NCBI GenBank assembly: GCA_964246985.1
Contig: CAXTSE010000013.1
Location: 46,324-110,323 of the forward strand
Source of the DNA: CAXTSE01 sp964246985
Lineage (GTDB): Bacteria > Actinomycetota > Actinomycetes > Actinomycetales > Microbacteriaceae
Direction: 5' to 3'
Length of the DNA: 64,000 nucleotides
Positions 16,896-26,011 of the stretch are shown piece after piece (the first letter of the stretch is position 1; every line of letters begins with the position of its first letter). The position numbers were made by a program, and so were the translations under genes. The notes under the pieces were generated by a model, which was not told the origin of the DNA, did no database searches, and saw only the letters and a list, made by a program, of their open reading frames with translations.

Positions 16896-19800
16896 GTGAC
16901 GTCGAGCGATTCCTTCGTGCATCTGCACGTCCACAGCGAGTACTCCATGCTCGACGGGGCCGCGCGGGTGGGCGATCTGATGAAGGCCGTCGTCGAGCAG
17001 GGCATGTCCGCGATCGCCGTGACCGACCACGGCAACAACTTCGGCGCGTTCGACTTCTGGTCGAAGGCCCGCGAGGCCGGCGTCAAGCCGATCATCGGCA
17101 CCGAGGCCTACCTCACGCCCGGCACGCACCGCACCGACAAGACCCGCGTGCGCTGGGGCAACGGCGGCGAGGACGACGTCTCCGGATCGGGTGCCTACAC
17201 GCACATGACGCTCCTCGCCGAGACGACGGAGGGCATGCACAACCTGTTCCGGCTGTCGTCGCTCGCGTCGACCGAGGGCTACTACTTCAAGCCGCGCATG
17301 GATCGCGAGCTGCTGAGCCGCTACGGCACGGGCATCATCGGCACCACCGGATGCGCGAGCGGCGAGGTGCAGACGCGCCTGCGACTCGGTCAGTACGACG
17401 AGGCGAGGAAGGCGGCGGCGGAGTTCCGCGACATCTTCGGCCCGGACAACTTCTATGCCGAGATCATGGACCACGGGCTCGGCATCGAGCGGCGGGTGAT
17501 GGGCGACCTGATCCGGCTCGCGAAGGACCTCGACCTGCCGCTCGTCGCGACCAACGACCTCCACTACGTGCACGCGCAGGACGCGACCTCGCAGGAGATC
17601 CTGCTCGCGATCCAGTCGGGCTCCACCCTCGCCGATCCGAACCGCTTCAAGTTCGACGCCCAGGAGTTCTACCTCAAGACCCCCGCCCAGATGCGGCACC
17701 TGTTCCGCGACCACCCAGAGGCGTGCGACAACACCCTGCTGATCGCCGAGCGGTGCGACGTCGAGTTTAACACGGACGCCAACTACATGCCGCGCTACCC
17801 GGTGCCCGAGGGTGAGAGCGAGGACAGCTGGTTCCTCAAGGAGGTCGAGGCGGGTCTCGCCGTGCGATACCCCGACGGCATCCCTCCCGAGGTGCGCGCG
17901 CAGGCCGACTACGAGACCGGCGTCATCCTGCAGATGGGGTTCCCCGGATACTTCCTGGTCGTCGCCGACTTCATCAACTGGTCGAAGGCGAACGGCATCC
18001 GCGTCGGTCCGGGCCGCGGCTCGGGTGCGGGTTCGATGGCCGCCTACGCCATGCGGATCACCGACCTCGACCCGCTGCAGCACGGCCTCATCTTCGAGCG
18101 CTTCCTCAACCCCGACCGCGTGTCGATGCCCGACTTCGACGTGGACTTTGACGAGCGCCGCCGCGGCGAGGTCATCCGCTACGTGACCGAGAAGTACGGC
18201 GAGGAGCGCGTCGCCCAGATCGTCACCTACGGCACGATCAAGGCGAAGCAGGCGCTGAAGGACTCGACGCGCGTGCTCGGGATGCCGTTCTCGGTGGGCG
18301 AGAAGCTCACGAAGGCGTTCCCGCCGCCCGTCATGGGCAAGGACATGCCGCTCAGCGACGTGATGACGACGACCGCGCCGCGCTACAAGGAGGCGGGCGA
18401 CATCCGCGCCCTCATCCAGGCGGATGCGGAGGCGGCCAAGGTGTTCGAGACCGCCCTCGGCATCGAGAACCTGAAGCGCCAGTGGGGCGTCCACGCGGCC
18501 GGCGTGATCATGTCGAGCGAGCCGCTCATCGACATCATCCCGATCATGCGCCGCGAGCAGGACGGTCAGATCGTCACCCAGTTCGACTTCCCCGCGTCGG
18601 AGGCGCTCGGGCTGGTGAAGATGGACTTCCTGGGCCTCCGGAACCTCACGATCATCGACGACGCGCTCGACAACATCGAGACCAACCGCGGTCATCGGCC
18701 GGTGCTCGAAGATCTCGCCTACGACGATCCGGCCGCCTATGCGCTGCTCGCCCGCGGCGACTCGCTCGGGGTGTTCCAGCTCGACGGCGGGCCGATGCGC
18801 GGCCTGCTGCGCCTGATGCGACCCGACAACTTCGAGGACATCTCCGCGCTCATCGCGCTCTACCGTCCGGGGCCGATGGGCGCGGACTCGCACACCAACT
18901 ACGCCCTCCGGAAGAACGGCGCCCAGCCGATCACCCCGATCCACCCGGAGTTCAAGGAGTCGCTCAGCGAGATCCTCGAGACCAGCTACGGGCTCATCAT
19001 CTACCAGGAGCAGGTGATGGCGATCGCGCAGAAGGTCGCCGGGTTCTCGCTGGGCCAGGCCGACATCCTGCGGCGCGCGATGGGCAAGAAGAAGAAGTCC
19101 GAGCTCGACAAGCAGTACGAGGGCTTCGTCGCGGGCTCGAAGGCGAACGGATACTCGGATGTGGCGATCCAGGCGCTCTGGGAGCTGCTGCTGCCCTTCT
19201 CCGACTACGCGTTCAACAAGGCGCACTCGGCCGCCTACGGCGTGCTCAGCTACTGGACGGCCTACCTCAAGGCGCACTACCCGGCCGAGTACATGGCGGC
19301 CCTGCTGACGAGCGTTGGCGACGCGCGCGACAAGCTCGCGATCTACCTGAACGAGTGCCGGCGCATGGGCATTCAGGTGCTGGCGCCCGACGTCAACGAG
19401 TCCATCGGCTACTTCGCGGCCGTCGGCACGGACATCCGCTTCGGCATGGGCGCAGTGCGCAACGTCGGATTCGGGGTCGTCGAGCAGATCAGGGCGGCGC
19501 GGGAGGAGAAGGGGGCCTTCACGAGCTTCCACGACTTCTTGCGCAAGGTGCCGCTGCAGGCCGCCAACAAGCGCACCGTCGAGTCGCTCATCAAGGCGGG
19601 GGCCTTCGACTCCCTCGGGTCGACCCGACGGGCGCTCATCGAGATCCACGAGGCGGCCGTCGAGCGTGCGGTCAGCGACAAGCGCGCGGAGGCGAACGGC
19701 CAGGTCGGGTTCGACTTCGACAGCCTGTGGGACGAGCCTGAGCACGCCGTCGACTCCGTGCCCGATCGCCCGGAGTGGCCCAAGCGCGAGAAGCTCGCCG

Positions 19801-20411
19801 CCGAGCGCGACATGCTCGGGCTGTACGTCAGCGACCACCCCCTGGCCGGCATGGAGACGCAGCTCGCCCGCCATGCCTCCATCTCGATCGCCGAGCTCCT
19901 CGGCGGCGACGCGGTCTCCGACGGCGAGACCGTCACAGTCGCCGGGCTGCTCACCAGCGTGCAGCACCGCACGGCGCGCAACTCGGGCAACCAGTACGGC
20001 ATCGTGACCGTCGAGGACTTCGGCGGCGAGGTGAGCGTCATGTTCCTCGGCAAGACCTACCAGGAGTTCTCACCCGCCCTGATGAACGACTCCATCGTGG
20101 TGATCCGGGGTCGCGTGCAGCAGCGCGACGACGGGATGAACATCCACGCCGCGACGATGTTCACGCCCGACACCGGTCCGAGTCTCGGCTCGGGCCCTCT
20201 CGTGATCTCGGTGCCCGAGAGCCGCGCGACGACCGACGTGGTGACAGCTCTCAACGACGTGCTGATCCGCCACGCCGGCGACAACGAGGTGCGCCTGCGC
20301 CTGGTGCGCGGTGCCAGCGCGCGGGTGTTCGAGGTGCCGTACCCGGTCAGCGTGACGGCCGACCTCTACGGCGAGCTCAAGAGCCTCCTCGGGCCGAACT
20401 GCCTGCTCTAG
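16896..20411 (+). CDS. dnaE: DNA polymerase III alpha subunit DnaE
   Basis: Replicative polymerase of 1171 residues. The N-terminal PHP domain keeps its metal-ligand motifs (HLHVHSEYSMLDG, VTDHGN). The polymerase core contains GPGRGSGAGS and the catalytic PDFDVDFDERRR box, followed by KAHSAAYG in the fingers. An OB-fold lies near the C-terminus (VTVAGLLTSVQHR). The length and the intact PHP domain fit the housekeeping DnaE1 rather than the mutagenic DnaE2/ImuC. A TATCCT hexamer at 16865-16870 and CGGAG before the GTG suggest its own promoter and a short leader. It faces the next gene with only 6 bp between stops. Confidence 0.96.
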   Translation: MTSSDSFVHLHVHSEYSMLDGAARVGDLMKAVVEQGMSAIAVTDHGNNFGAFDFWSKAREAGVKPIIGTEAYLTPGTHRTDKTRVRWGNGGEDDVSGSGAYTHMTLLAETTEGMHNLFRLSSLASTEGYYFKPRMDRELLSRYGTGIIGTTGCASGEVQTRLRLGQYDEARKAAAEFRDIFGPDNFYAEIMDHGLGIERRVMGDLIRLAKDLDLPLVATNDLHYVHAQDATSQEILLAIQSGSTLADPNRFKFDAQEFYLKTPAQMRHLFRDHPEACDNTLLIAERCDVEFNTDANYMPRYPVPEGESEDSWFLKEVEAGLAVRYPDGIPPEVRAQADYETGVILQMGFPGYFLVVADFINWSKANGIRVGPGRGSGAGSMAAYAMRITDLDPLQHGLIFERFLNPDRVSMPDFDVDFDERRRGEVIRYVTEKYGEERVAQIVTYGTIKAKQALKDSTRVLGMPFSVGEKLTKAFPPPVMGKDMPLSDVMTTTAPRYKEAGDIRALIQADAEAAKVFETALGIENLKRQWGVHAAGVIMSSEPLIDIIPIMRREQDGQIVTQFDFPASEALGLVKMDFLGLRNLTIIDDALDNIETNRGHRPVLEDLAYDDPAAYALLARGDSLGVFQLDGGPMRGLLRLMRPDNFEDISALIALYRPGPMGADSHTNYALRKNGAQPITPIHPEFKESLSEILETSYGLIIYQEQVMAIAQKVAGFSLGQADILRRAMGKKKKSELDKQYEGFVAGSKANGYSDVAIQALWELLLPFSDYAFNKAHSAAYGVLSYWTAYLKAHYPAEYMAALLTSVGDARDKLAIYLNECRRMGIQVLAPDVNESIGYFAAVGTDIRFGMGAVRNVGFGVVEQIRAAREEKGAFTSFHDFLRKVPLQAANKRTVESLIKAGAFDSLGSTRRALIEIHEAAVERAVSDKRAEANGQVGFDFDSLWDEPEHAVDSVPDRPEWPKREKLAAERDMLGLYVSDHPLAGMETQLARHASISIAELLGGDAVSDGETVTVAGLLTSVQHRTARNSGNQYGIVTVEDFGGEVSVMFLGKTYQEFSPALMNDSIVVIRGRVQQRDDGMNIHAATMFTPDTGPSLGSGPLVISVPESRATTDVVTALNDVLIRHAGDNEVRLRLVRGASARVFEVPYPVSVTADLYGELKSLLGPNCLL

Positions 20412-20417
20412 GGAGGC

Positions 20418-20939
20418 TTACGCGCGATCTCCGGGCTTCCAATACGCGCGCTCGTGATACAGCAGCGGCACGTCGCTCGCGCCCAGAGCCCCGTCGATGA
20501 TCTGCACCACGACGACGCCGCTCTCGGCGACCGGGTAGCGCCCGATGATGCGGCACACCATGTAGGCGGGCACGTCCTTGAGCAGAGGCAGACCCAGCGG
20601 GCCGGGCGCCCAGTGATCCCCCTGGAAGCGGTAGTCGGCATCCAGCGACAGGGTCTCGGCGGCGGCCCGGTTGCGCACCCCGAGCAGGTGGATGATGACG
20701 TGCTCGGTCTGCTCGATGGCGGGCCAGGCGCTCGCCTTGCGCGCCATGTTGAAGGTCGCCATCGGCGGCACCGCCGCGAGAGACGCGACGGATGTGGCGG
20801 TGAAGCCGGCCGGGCGGCCGTCGGGCTGAAGCGCGGTCACCACTGAGACCCCGGCTGCCAGCCGGCGGAACGCCTGCTTGAACGCGGTGATGTCGTCGAG
20901 GATCTCGGGGTCGATGGCGGGTGGCGGATTCTGCTCCAT
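20418..20939 (-). CDS. Flavin reductase domain protein
   Basis: A 173-residue protein of the flavin-reductase-like (HpaC-type) split-barrel family, expected to reduce FMN or FAD with NAD(P)H. The segments FKQAFRRLAAGVSVVTAL and GFTATSVASLAAVPPMATFNM (two blocks of one continuous N-terminal half) are the family's flavin-binding pattern. The ATG at 20939 has a GGAGGC ribosome site. There is no oxygenase partner nearby, so the acceptor is unknown. It is convergent with dnaE with a 6-bp gap that cannot hold a terminator. Confidence 0.85.
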   Translation of the reverse strand: MEQNPPPAIDPEILDDITAFKQAFRRLAAGVSVVTALQPDGRPAGFTATSVASLAAVPPMATFNMARKASAWPAIEQTEHVIIHLLGVRNRAAAETLSLDADYRFQGDHWAPGPLGLPLLKDVPAYMVCRIIGRYPVAESGVVVVQIIDGALGASDVPLLYHERAYWKPGDRA

Positions 20940-21002
20940 GCCTCCATTGAACCGTGCCGGGCGACGAGCTGCTGGCGGCGCAGCCGACCGACGCATCGCC
21001 CG

Positions 21003-21008
21003 TAAACT
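21003..21008 (+). promoter_or_regulatory. -10 hexamer (TAAACT) for hisD
   Basis: TAAACT ends 9 nt before the hisD ATG. A transcript starting about 7 nt after the hexamer would have a leader of only a few bases. The same 9-nt spacing recurs at nrdR and pyrD. The bases between also contain one of the GGGGGAG heptamers. Confidence 0.55.
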
Positions 21009-21017
21009 GGGGGAGAC

Positions 21018-22325
21018 ATGATGCAGACCATCGATCTCCGCGGCCGCCGTCCGAGTCGGGCCGAGTTGGCACAGCTGATCCCGCGGGCGCGGATCGACGT
21101 CGAGGTCGCCACGGAGGCGGCTGCGGGACTGATCTCGGCCGTCCGCGAGCGCGGCGAGGAGGCTCTGCTGCAGCAGGCGGAGCGCTTCGACGGTGTCCGC
21201 CCGGCGTCCGCGAAGGTCGCTCCGGAGGCCATCGCCTCGGCGATCTCGACCCTCGACCCGGCTGTCCGCGCCGCCATCGAGGAATCCATCGTGCGCGTCC
21301 GCAAGGCGAGCGCCGCGCAGGTGCCTCCGCCGGCGAGCACCGAGCTGGCCCAGGGCGCGCAGGTCGCTCAGCGCTGGCAGCCGGTCGACCGCGTCGGCCT
21401 CTATGTGCCCGGCGGCAAGGCGGTCTATCCGTCCAGCGTGGTCATGAACGTCGTGCCTGCGCAGGTCGCGGGCGTGGGCTCGATCGTCGTCGCGTCGCCG
21501 CCCCAGGCGGAGTTCGGCGGGCTGCCGCACCCCGCCATCCTGGCGGCCGCCGGCATCCTGGGCGTCTCCGAGGTGTATGCGATGGGCGGCGCGGGTGCGA
21601 TCGGTGCGCTCGCCTACGGCGTGCCCTCCCTCGGTCTCGACCCCGTCGCCCTGATCACGGGTCCGGGCAACATCTACGTCGTCGCCGCCAAGCGGCTCGT
21701 GCGCGGCGCTGCCGGCATCGACTCCGAGGCGGGCCCGACCGAGATCCTCGTGATCGCGGATGCCACAGCCGACCCGCGCCTCGTCGCCGCCGATCTCATC
21801 AGCCAGGCCGAGCACGACGAGCTGGCCGCGGCCGTGCTGGTCACCGACTCGACCGACCTGGCGGATGCGGTCCAGGCCGAGATCGCGGTCCAGGCCGCAG
21901 GGACCACCCACGCGGCCCGCGTCGACGAGGCGCTCCGCGCGCGGCAGTCGGCCGTCGTGCTCGTCGATGACATCGAGGCCGCGGCCGCGCTCAGCAACGC
22001 CTACGGCCCCGAGCACCTGTCCCTGCAGACGGCGGATCCCGACGCCACCCTCGATCTCATCGAGAATGCCGGAGCGATCTTCCTGGGACCCGATTCGCCG
22101 GTCAGCCTCGGCGACTACCTCGCGGGTTCCAACCACGTGATCCCGACCGGGGGAGCGTCGAGGTTCTCCTCCGCTCTCGGGGCGATGACGTTCCTGCGTT
22201 CCCAGCAGGTGATCCGCTACGACCGCGAGGGTCTGCGGGGTGTCGCCGACGCGATCCGCGCCCTGAGCGACGCGGAGCAGCTGCCCGCCCACGGCGATGC
22301 CGTGCAGGCGCGCTTCACCGACTGA
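21018..22325 (+). CDS. hisD: Histidinol dehydrogenase HisD
   Basis: Catalyses the last two oxidations of histidine synthesis, histidinol to histidine, using NAD and zinc. It is 435 residues, typical for the family. Visible motifs are VPGGKAVYPSSVVMN, ITGPGNIYV, SEAGPTEI, the SQAEHD zinc/substrate box and YGPEHL. There are two adjacent ATGs; the first (21018) is used here. No other his gene lies beside it in the window: the next genes downstream are nrdR and pyrD. Confidence 0.96.
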   Translation: MMQTIDLRGRRPSRAELAQLIPRARIDVEVATEAAAGLISAVRERGEEALLQQAERFDGVRPASAKVAPEAIASAISTLDPAVRAAIEESIVRVRKASAAQVPPPASTELAQGAQVAQRWQPVDRVGLYVPGGKAVYPSSVVMNVVPAQVAGVGSIVVASPPQAEFGGLPHPAILAAAGILGVSEVYAMGGAGAIGALAYGVPSLGLDPVALITGPGNIYVVAAKRLVRGAAGIDSEAGPTEILVIADATADPRLVAADLISQAEHDELAAAVLVTDSTDLADAVQAEIAVQAAGTTHAARVDEALRARQSAVVLVDDIEAAAALSNAYGPEHLSLQTADPDATLDLIENAGAIFLGPDSPVSLGDYLAGSNHVIPTGGASRFSSALGAMTFLRSQQVIRYDREGLRGVADAIRALSDAEQLPAHGDAVQARFTD

Positions 22326-22361
22326 CCGACCCGCATCCCGGCGAAACCGCGCTCGCCCGTT

Positions 22362-22367
22362 TACCCT
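22362..22367 (+). promoter_or_regulatory. -10 hexamer (TACCCT) for nrdR
   Basis: TACCCT ends 9 nt before the nrdR ATG in the 51-bp gap after hisD. No Shine-Dalgarno sequence is evident, as expected for a leaderless or nearly leaderless message. Confidence 0.5.
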
Positions 22368-22376
22368 GGTCACACC

Positions 22377-22865
22377 ATGTTCTGCCCGTTCTGCCGCCAC
22401 CCCGACAGCCGTGTCATCGACTCCCGCACCAGCGAGGACGGTCTCGCGATCCGCCGCCGCCGGCAGTGCCCCGAGTGCGGACGTCGCTTCAGCACCCTCG
22501 AGACCGCGAGTCTCAGCGTCATCAAGCGCTCGGGGGTCGTCGAGCCGTTCAGCCGCGAGAAGATCGTCGCGGGCGTGCGGAAGGCCTGCCAGGGGCGCCC
22601 CGTGAGCGACGCCGACCTCGCCGTGCTCGCACAGAAGGTCGAGGAGGCGATCCGCTCGACCGGCGTCGCGCAGATCGACGCCAATGACATCGGCCTCTCC
22701 ATCCTCCCGCCGCTGCGCGAGCTCGACGAGGTGGCCTACCTCCGGTTCGCCAGCGTCTACCAGGGCTTCGACTCGCTCGAGGACTTCGAGTCGGCCATCA
22801 CCCTGCTGCGTGTCGAGCACGCCATCGGGGCTGCCGCTGCCGACGCCGAGACCGACGAGGCGTAA
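22377..22865 (+). CDS. nrdR: Ribonucleotide reductase repressor NrdR
   Basis: Zinc-ribbon plus ATP-cone regulator that represses ribonucleotide reductase genes according to dATP/ATP levels. It is 162 residues. The zinc ribbon is formed by CPFC at the N-terminus and CPEC about 30 residues later. The ATP-cone begins near SVIKRSGVVEPFSREKI. No NrdR-box pair or nrd gene was noticed in the window, so its targets lie elsewhere. It stands between hisD and pyrD with its own putative promoter. Confidence 0.95.
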   Translation: MFCPFCRHPDSRVIDSRTSEDGLAIRRRRQCPECGRRFSTLETASLSVIKRSGVVEPFSREKIVAGVRKACQGRPVSDADLAVLAQKVEEAIRSTGVAQIDANDIGLSILPPLRELDEVAYLRFASVYQGFDSLEDFESAITLLRVEHAIGAAAADAETDEA

Positions 22866-22869
22866 CCGC

Positions 22870-22875
22870 TACCCT
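22870..22875 (+). promoter_or_regulatory. -10 hexamer (TACCCT) for pyrD
   Basis: Same hexamer and the same 9-nt distance to the ATG as at nrdR, located just after the nrdR stop. It suggests separate short-leader transcription of pyrD. Confidence 0.5.
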
Positions 22876-22884
22876 GGGGGCAGC

Positions 22885-23910
22885 ATGTACCCCCTCCTCT
22901 TCCGGCTCGTCCTCAGCCGTCTCGATCCCGAGCGAGCGCATCACCTGGCCTTCGACGTGATCCGCAGGCTGACGATCGTGGCGCCGATCGTGCGCGCGAT
23001 GACGCGGCCCGATCCGTCGCTCGCCGTCGACGCGCTCGGGGTCACGTTCCCCTCGCCGTTCGGGGTCGCGGCCGGATTCGACAAGGACGCCCGCGGCATC
23101 CGCGGTCTCGGCATCCTGGGCTTCGGGCACGTCGAGATCGGCACCGTCACGGCGATCGCGCAGGACGGCAACCCCGCGCCGCGACTGTTCCGGCTGGTCG
23201 CCGACCGCGCCGTCATCAACCGGATGGGCTTCAACAACGGGGGAGCCCCGGCCGTCGCCCCGCGTCTGGCTCGCGAGATGGCCCGCCGAGAACGCCCGGT
23301 GATCGGCGCCAACATCGGCAAGTCACGTGTCGTCGACGTCGATGACGCCATCCCCGACTACGTCACATCGACCCGCCTGCTCGCCCCGCACGCCGACTAC
23401 GTCGTCGTCAACGTGAGCTCGCCGAACACACCGGGGTTGCGCGGACTCCAGGAGATCGACAGGCTCGCCCCGCTGCTCGAGGCGGTGCGGGATGCGGCGG
23501 CCGGCCGGCCTGTGCTGGTCAAGATCGCTCCCGACCTCTCCGACGACGAGGCGCTCCGCATCGCGGCGCTCGTGGTGCGGCTGGGCCTCGCCGGCATCGT
23601 GGCCACCAACACGACCCTCTCGCGGGATGGCCTCCGTACCGCTCCGGCGGTCGTCGAGGCTGCCGGAGCCGGCGGACTGTCGGGCCCCCCGGTCGCCGCC
23701 CGATCGCTCGCGCTCCTCCGCCTGCTGCGCGGTGCGGTGCCCGACGAGCTGTGCATCATCTCGGTCGGGGGCGTCGAGACCGCAGCCGACGTCCGCGAGC
23801 GCCTCGACGCCGGTGCGACCCTGGTGCAGGGCTACACGGCGTTCCTCTACCTCGGGCCGCTCTGGGCCCGGCAGATCAACCGAGGCCTGCTTAGGCGACG
23901 CTCTCGCTGA
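22885..23910 (+). CDS. pyrD: Quinone-dependent dihydroorotate dehydrogenase
   Basis: Class 2 enzyme of pyrimidine synthesis that oxidises dihydroorotate to orotate and passes electrons to the quinone pool. It is 341 residues from the ATG at 22885. The N-terminal membrane-associating helices (YPLLFRLVLSRLDPERAHHL) identify class 2. FMN and substrate motifs include GFDKDARGIRG, NRMGFNNGG, NVSSPNTPGLRGLQ and VGGVETAADV. It is remote from other pyr genes and convergent with the DUF3043 gene. Confidence 0.96.
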   Translation: MYPLLFRLVLSRLDPERAHHLAFDVIRRLTIVAPIVRAMTRPDPSLAVDALGVTFPSPFGVAAGFDKDARGIRGLGILGFGHVEIGTVTAIAQDGNPAPRLFRLVADRAVINRMGFNNGGAPAVAPRLAREMARRERPVIGANIGKSRVVDVDDAIPDYVTSTRLLAPHADYVVVNVSSPNTPGLRGLQEIDRLAPLLEAVRDAAAGRPVLVKIAPDLSDDEALRIAALVVRLGLAGIVATNTTLSRDGLRTAPAVVEAAGAGGLSGPPVAARSLALLRLLRGAVPDELCIISVGGVETAADVRERLDAGATLVQGYTAFLYLGPLWARQINRGLLRRRSR

Positions 23911-23959
23911 GCCCCCCGATCCCTGAGGAGCGCCGCGGAGCGACGCGTCTCGCGGGGCT
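23910..23959. terminator. Possible bidirectional terminator, pyrD / DUF3043
   Basis: AGCCCCCCGA at 23910-23919 pairs with TCGCGGGGCT at 23950-23959 (9 of 10 positions), a stem that starts in one stop codon and ends in the other. The 30-nt loop is long, so this is only a moderate candidate for termination of the two convergent genes. Confidence 0.35.
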
Positions 23960-24545
23960 AGGCCGGGAACTGCCCGCGCTTGACCTGCGGCTTCGGCGTC
24001 CGCAGCGGCCGCATCTGGATCGCACGCATGAACGCGTACCAGCGCACCTTCTCGACCCGATCCGCACCGAACTTGTCGGCCAGCTTGCGCACCAGACGGA
24101 ACCCGAGCAGCACTGCGTCGCCGACGACGACGAGGATGAGCGCGTACGCCGCGTACAGCGCGTACTGCTGGTACTCGAGCGGCAGGAAGTACGACAGGAT
24201 CACCAGCGCCAGCATCGGCAGCAGGATCTCGCCGACGCTGAACCGGGCGTCGACGTAGTCGCGCACATAGCGCTTCTGCGGACCCTTGTCGCGCAACGGC
24301 AGGTACTTCTCCTCGCCGTTCATCATGCCGACGCGTGCGCGCTCGCGCTCGCTCGCGAGCTGACCGCGGGACTGCTTGGCGGCGAGCTTGCGGTCGGTCG
24401 GGACGAGGGGGCGCTTGCGGGCCGCCTCCTGCTCCTTGCGGGTCGGGGTGCGGGTGGCCTTGCCCCGAGCGACGGCGTCGTCGGCGGCGGAGGTCGCGGC
24501 AGCGACGCTCTCGGGAGTGCTGGTCGGCTTGGGGGTCTTGGCCAC
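23958..24545 (-). CDS. DUF3043 membrane protein
   Basis: A 195-residue actinobacterial protein of unknown function. The first 90 residues are charged and cytoplasmic-looking (KRPLVPTDRKLAAK, GEEKYLPLRDKGPQKRYVRDY). Two hydrophobic helices follow at about residues 105-123 and 129-150, and then a basic C-terminal tail. The GTG start has GAGG 7 nt upstream. A TAATCT hexamer on this strand (24580 to 24575) overlaps the opposing promoter of the M20 peptidase, giving a compact divergent control region of 40 bp. Confidence 0.85.
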   Translation of the reverse strand: MAKTPKPTSTPESVAAATSAADDAVARGKATRTPTRKEQEAARKRPLVPTDRKLAAKQSRGQLASERERARVGMMNGEEKYLPLRDKGPQKRYVRDYVDARFSVGEILLPMLALVILSYFLPLEYQQYALYAAYALILVVVGDAVLLGFRLVRKLADKFGADRVEKVRWYAFMRAIQMRPLRTPKPQVKRGQFPA

Positions 24546-24572
24546 GGGAGGTCCTCACTGGTGCAGTCCTCT

Positions 24573-24578
24573 TAAGAT
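24573..24578 (+). promoter_or_regulatory. Divergent -10 hexamers, M20 peptidase / DUF3043
   Basis: TAAGAT on the plus strand lies 7 nt before the ATG of the M20 gene. On the minus strand TAATCT at 24580-24575 overlaps it. The two promoters probably exclude each other's polymerase. Confidence 0.5.
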
Positions 24579-24585
24579 TAGCCCC

Positions 24586-26001
24586 ATGTCCTCGACGACC
24601 CCCCAGACGCCCGCGACCTCCACCCCGCACGCCGACGCCCTGCGCGAGGCGGTGCAGGCCGGCCTGCCGTCGGCGATCGCCGACCTCTCTCGCCTCGTCC
24701 GCATCCCCTCGGTCTCCTGGGACGGCTTCGACCCCGATCATGTGGTCGCCAGCGCCGAGGCGGTCGCCGAGCTGGCTCGCGGCACGGGGGTCTTCGACGA
24801 CGTCGAGGTGATCCGCCTGCCGATGCCCGCGACCGGCACGCCGGGCCTCCCCGCCGTCCTCGCCACCCGCCCCGCCCGCAACGGCCGGCCTACCGTTCTG
24901 CTCTATGCGCACCACGACGTGCAGCCTCCCGGCGACGACGCCGCCTGGCACTCGAAGCCCTACGAGCCCACGCTGCGCGGCGACCGCCTCTACGGGCGGG
25001 GGGCCGCCGACGACAAGGCCGGCGTCATGACCCACATCGCCGCGATCCGCAGTCTGACCGACGTGCTCGACGGCGACCCGCAGGTGGGCATCACGCTCTT
25101 CATCGAGGGCGAGGAGGAGTTCGGATCGCGGTCCCTGTCGGCGTTCCTCGACACCTACCACGACCGCCTGGCCGCCGACGCGATCGTCGTCGCCGACTCC
25201 GGCAACTGGGATCTCGAGACGCCCGCGCTGACCGTCGCCCTCCGCGGCGCCGTGGCCTTCAACCTGCGGGTGACCACCCTCGACCACGCGTCGCACTCCG
25301 GCCAGTACGGGGGCTCGGTGCCGGACGCGATGCTGGCCGCGATCACCCTGCTCTCCACTCTCTGGAACGCCGACGGCTCGGTGGCCGTGGCCGGGCTCCA
25401 CAGCCACGCCGCCGCGACGCCCGCGTACACCGAGCAGCAGCTCCGCGAGGAGACGGGCCTGCTCGACGGAGTCGTGCCGATCGGCACGGGCGACCTGCTG
25501 AGCCGCACCTGGTACCAGCCGTCGATCACCGTCACCGGCATCGACGCCCCGAGCGTCCGCGACGCCTCCAACACGCTCATCCCGAGCGTGCGGGCGCGGC
25601 TGAGTGCACGGGTCGCGCCGGGGCAGACGCCTGAGGACTACTACGAGAAGCTCGTCGCGCATCTGAACCAGCACGTGCCCTTCGGCGCGAAGCTCGAGAT
25701 CGACGGTCTCGACTCCGGCCAGCCGTTCCTCGTCGACACGAGCGGGCCGATCGTCGGCGAGACGCTCGCGGCGATGGGGGAGGCCTTCGGAGCCGCTCCG
25801 GTCGAGACGGGCTCGGGCGGATCCATCCCGTTCATCGCCGACCTGGTCGAGCGCTATCCCGATGCCGAGATCCTGATCACGGGTGTCGAGGACCCGGACT
25901 CGCGTGCCCACAGCCCGAACGAGTCCCTCCACCTGCCGACGTTCCAGCACGCGATCCTCACCGAGGCGCTCCTGCTGGCACGACTCGACGACCGCGCGTA
26001 G
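24586..26001 (+). CDS. M20-family metallodipeptidase
   Basis: Zinc exopeptidase of the M20 (ArgE/DapE/CPG2/PepV) group, 471 residues, probably a cytoplasmic dipeptidase. Metal and catalytic motifs are YAHHDVQPPG, GRGAADDKAG (bridging Asp) and EGEEEFGS (catalytic and metal Glu). The dimerisation domain includes DHASHSGQYGG, and the final ligand His is in AHSPNESLHL. The ATG at 24586 is preceded by a -10-like hexamer but no ribosome site. Its stop codon TAG doubles as the start of the erpA -10 hexamer. Confidence 0.9.
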   Translation: MSSTTPQTPATSTPHADALREAVQAGLPSAIADLSRLVRIPSVSWDGFDPDHVVASAEAVAELARGTGVFDDVEVIRLPMPATGTPGLPAVLATRPARNGRPTVLLYAHHDVQPPGDDAAWHSKPYEPTLRGDRLYGRGAADDKAGVMTHIAAIRSLTDVLDGDPQVGITLFIEGEEEFGSRSLSAFLDTYHDRLAADAIVVADSGNWDLETPALTVALRGAVAFNLRVTTLDHASHSGQYGGSVPDAMLAAITLLSTLWNADGSVAVAGLHSHAAATPAYTEQQLREETGLLDGVVPIGTGDLLSRTWYQPSITVTGIDAPSVRDASNTLIPSVRARLSARVAPGQTPEDYYEKLVAHLNQHVPFGAKLEIDGLDSGQPFLVDTSGPIVGETLAAMGEAFGAAPVETGSGGSIPFIADLVERYPDAEILITGVEDPDSRAHSPNESLHLPTFQHAILTEALLLARLDDRA

Positions 26002-26004
26002 AAT
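25999..26004 (+). promoter_or_regulatory. -10 hexamer (TAGAAT) for erpA
   Basis: TAGAAT begins with the stop codon of the M20 peptidase and ends 7 nt before the erpA ATG. This is the same stop-codon/-10 overlap as at murG/murC. Confidence 0.5.
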
Positions 26005-26011
26005 CGATGAC

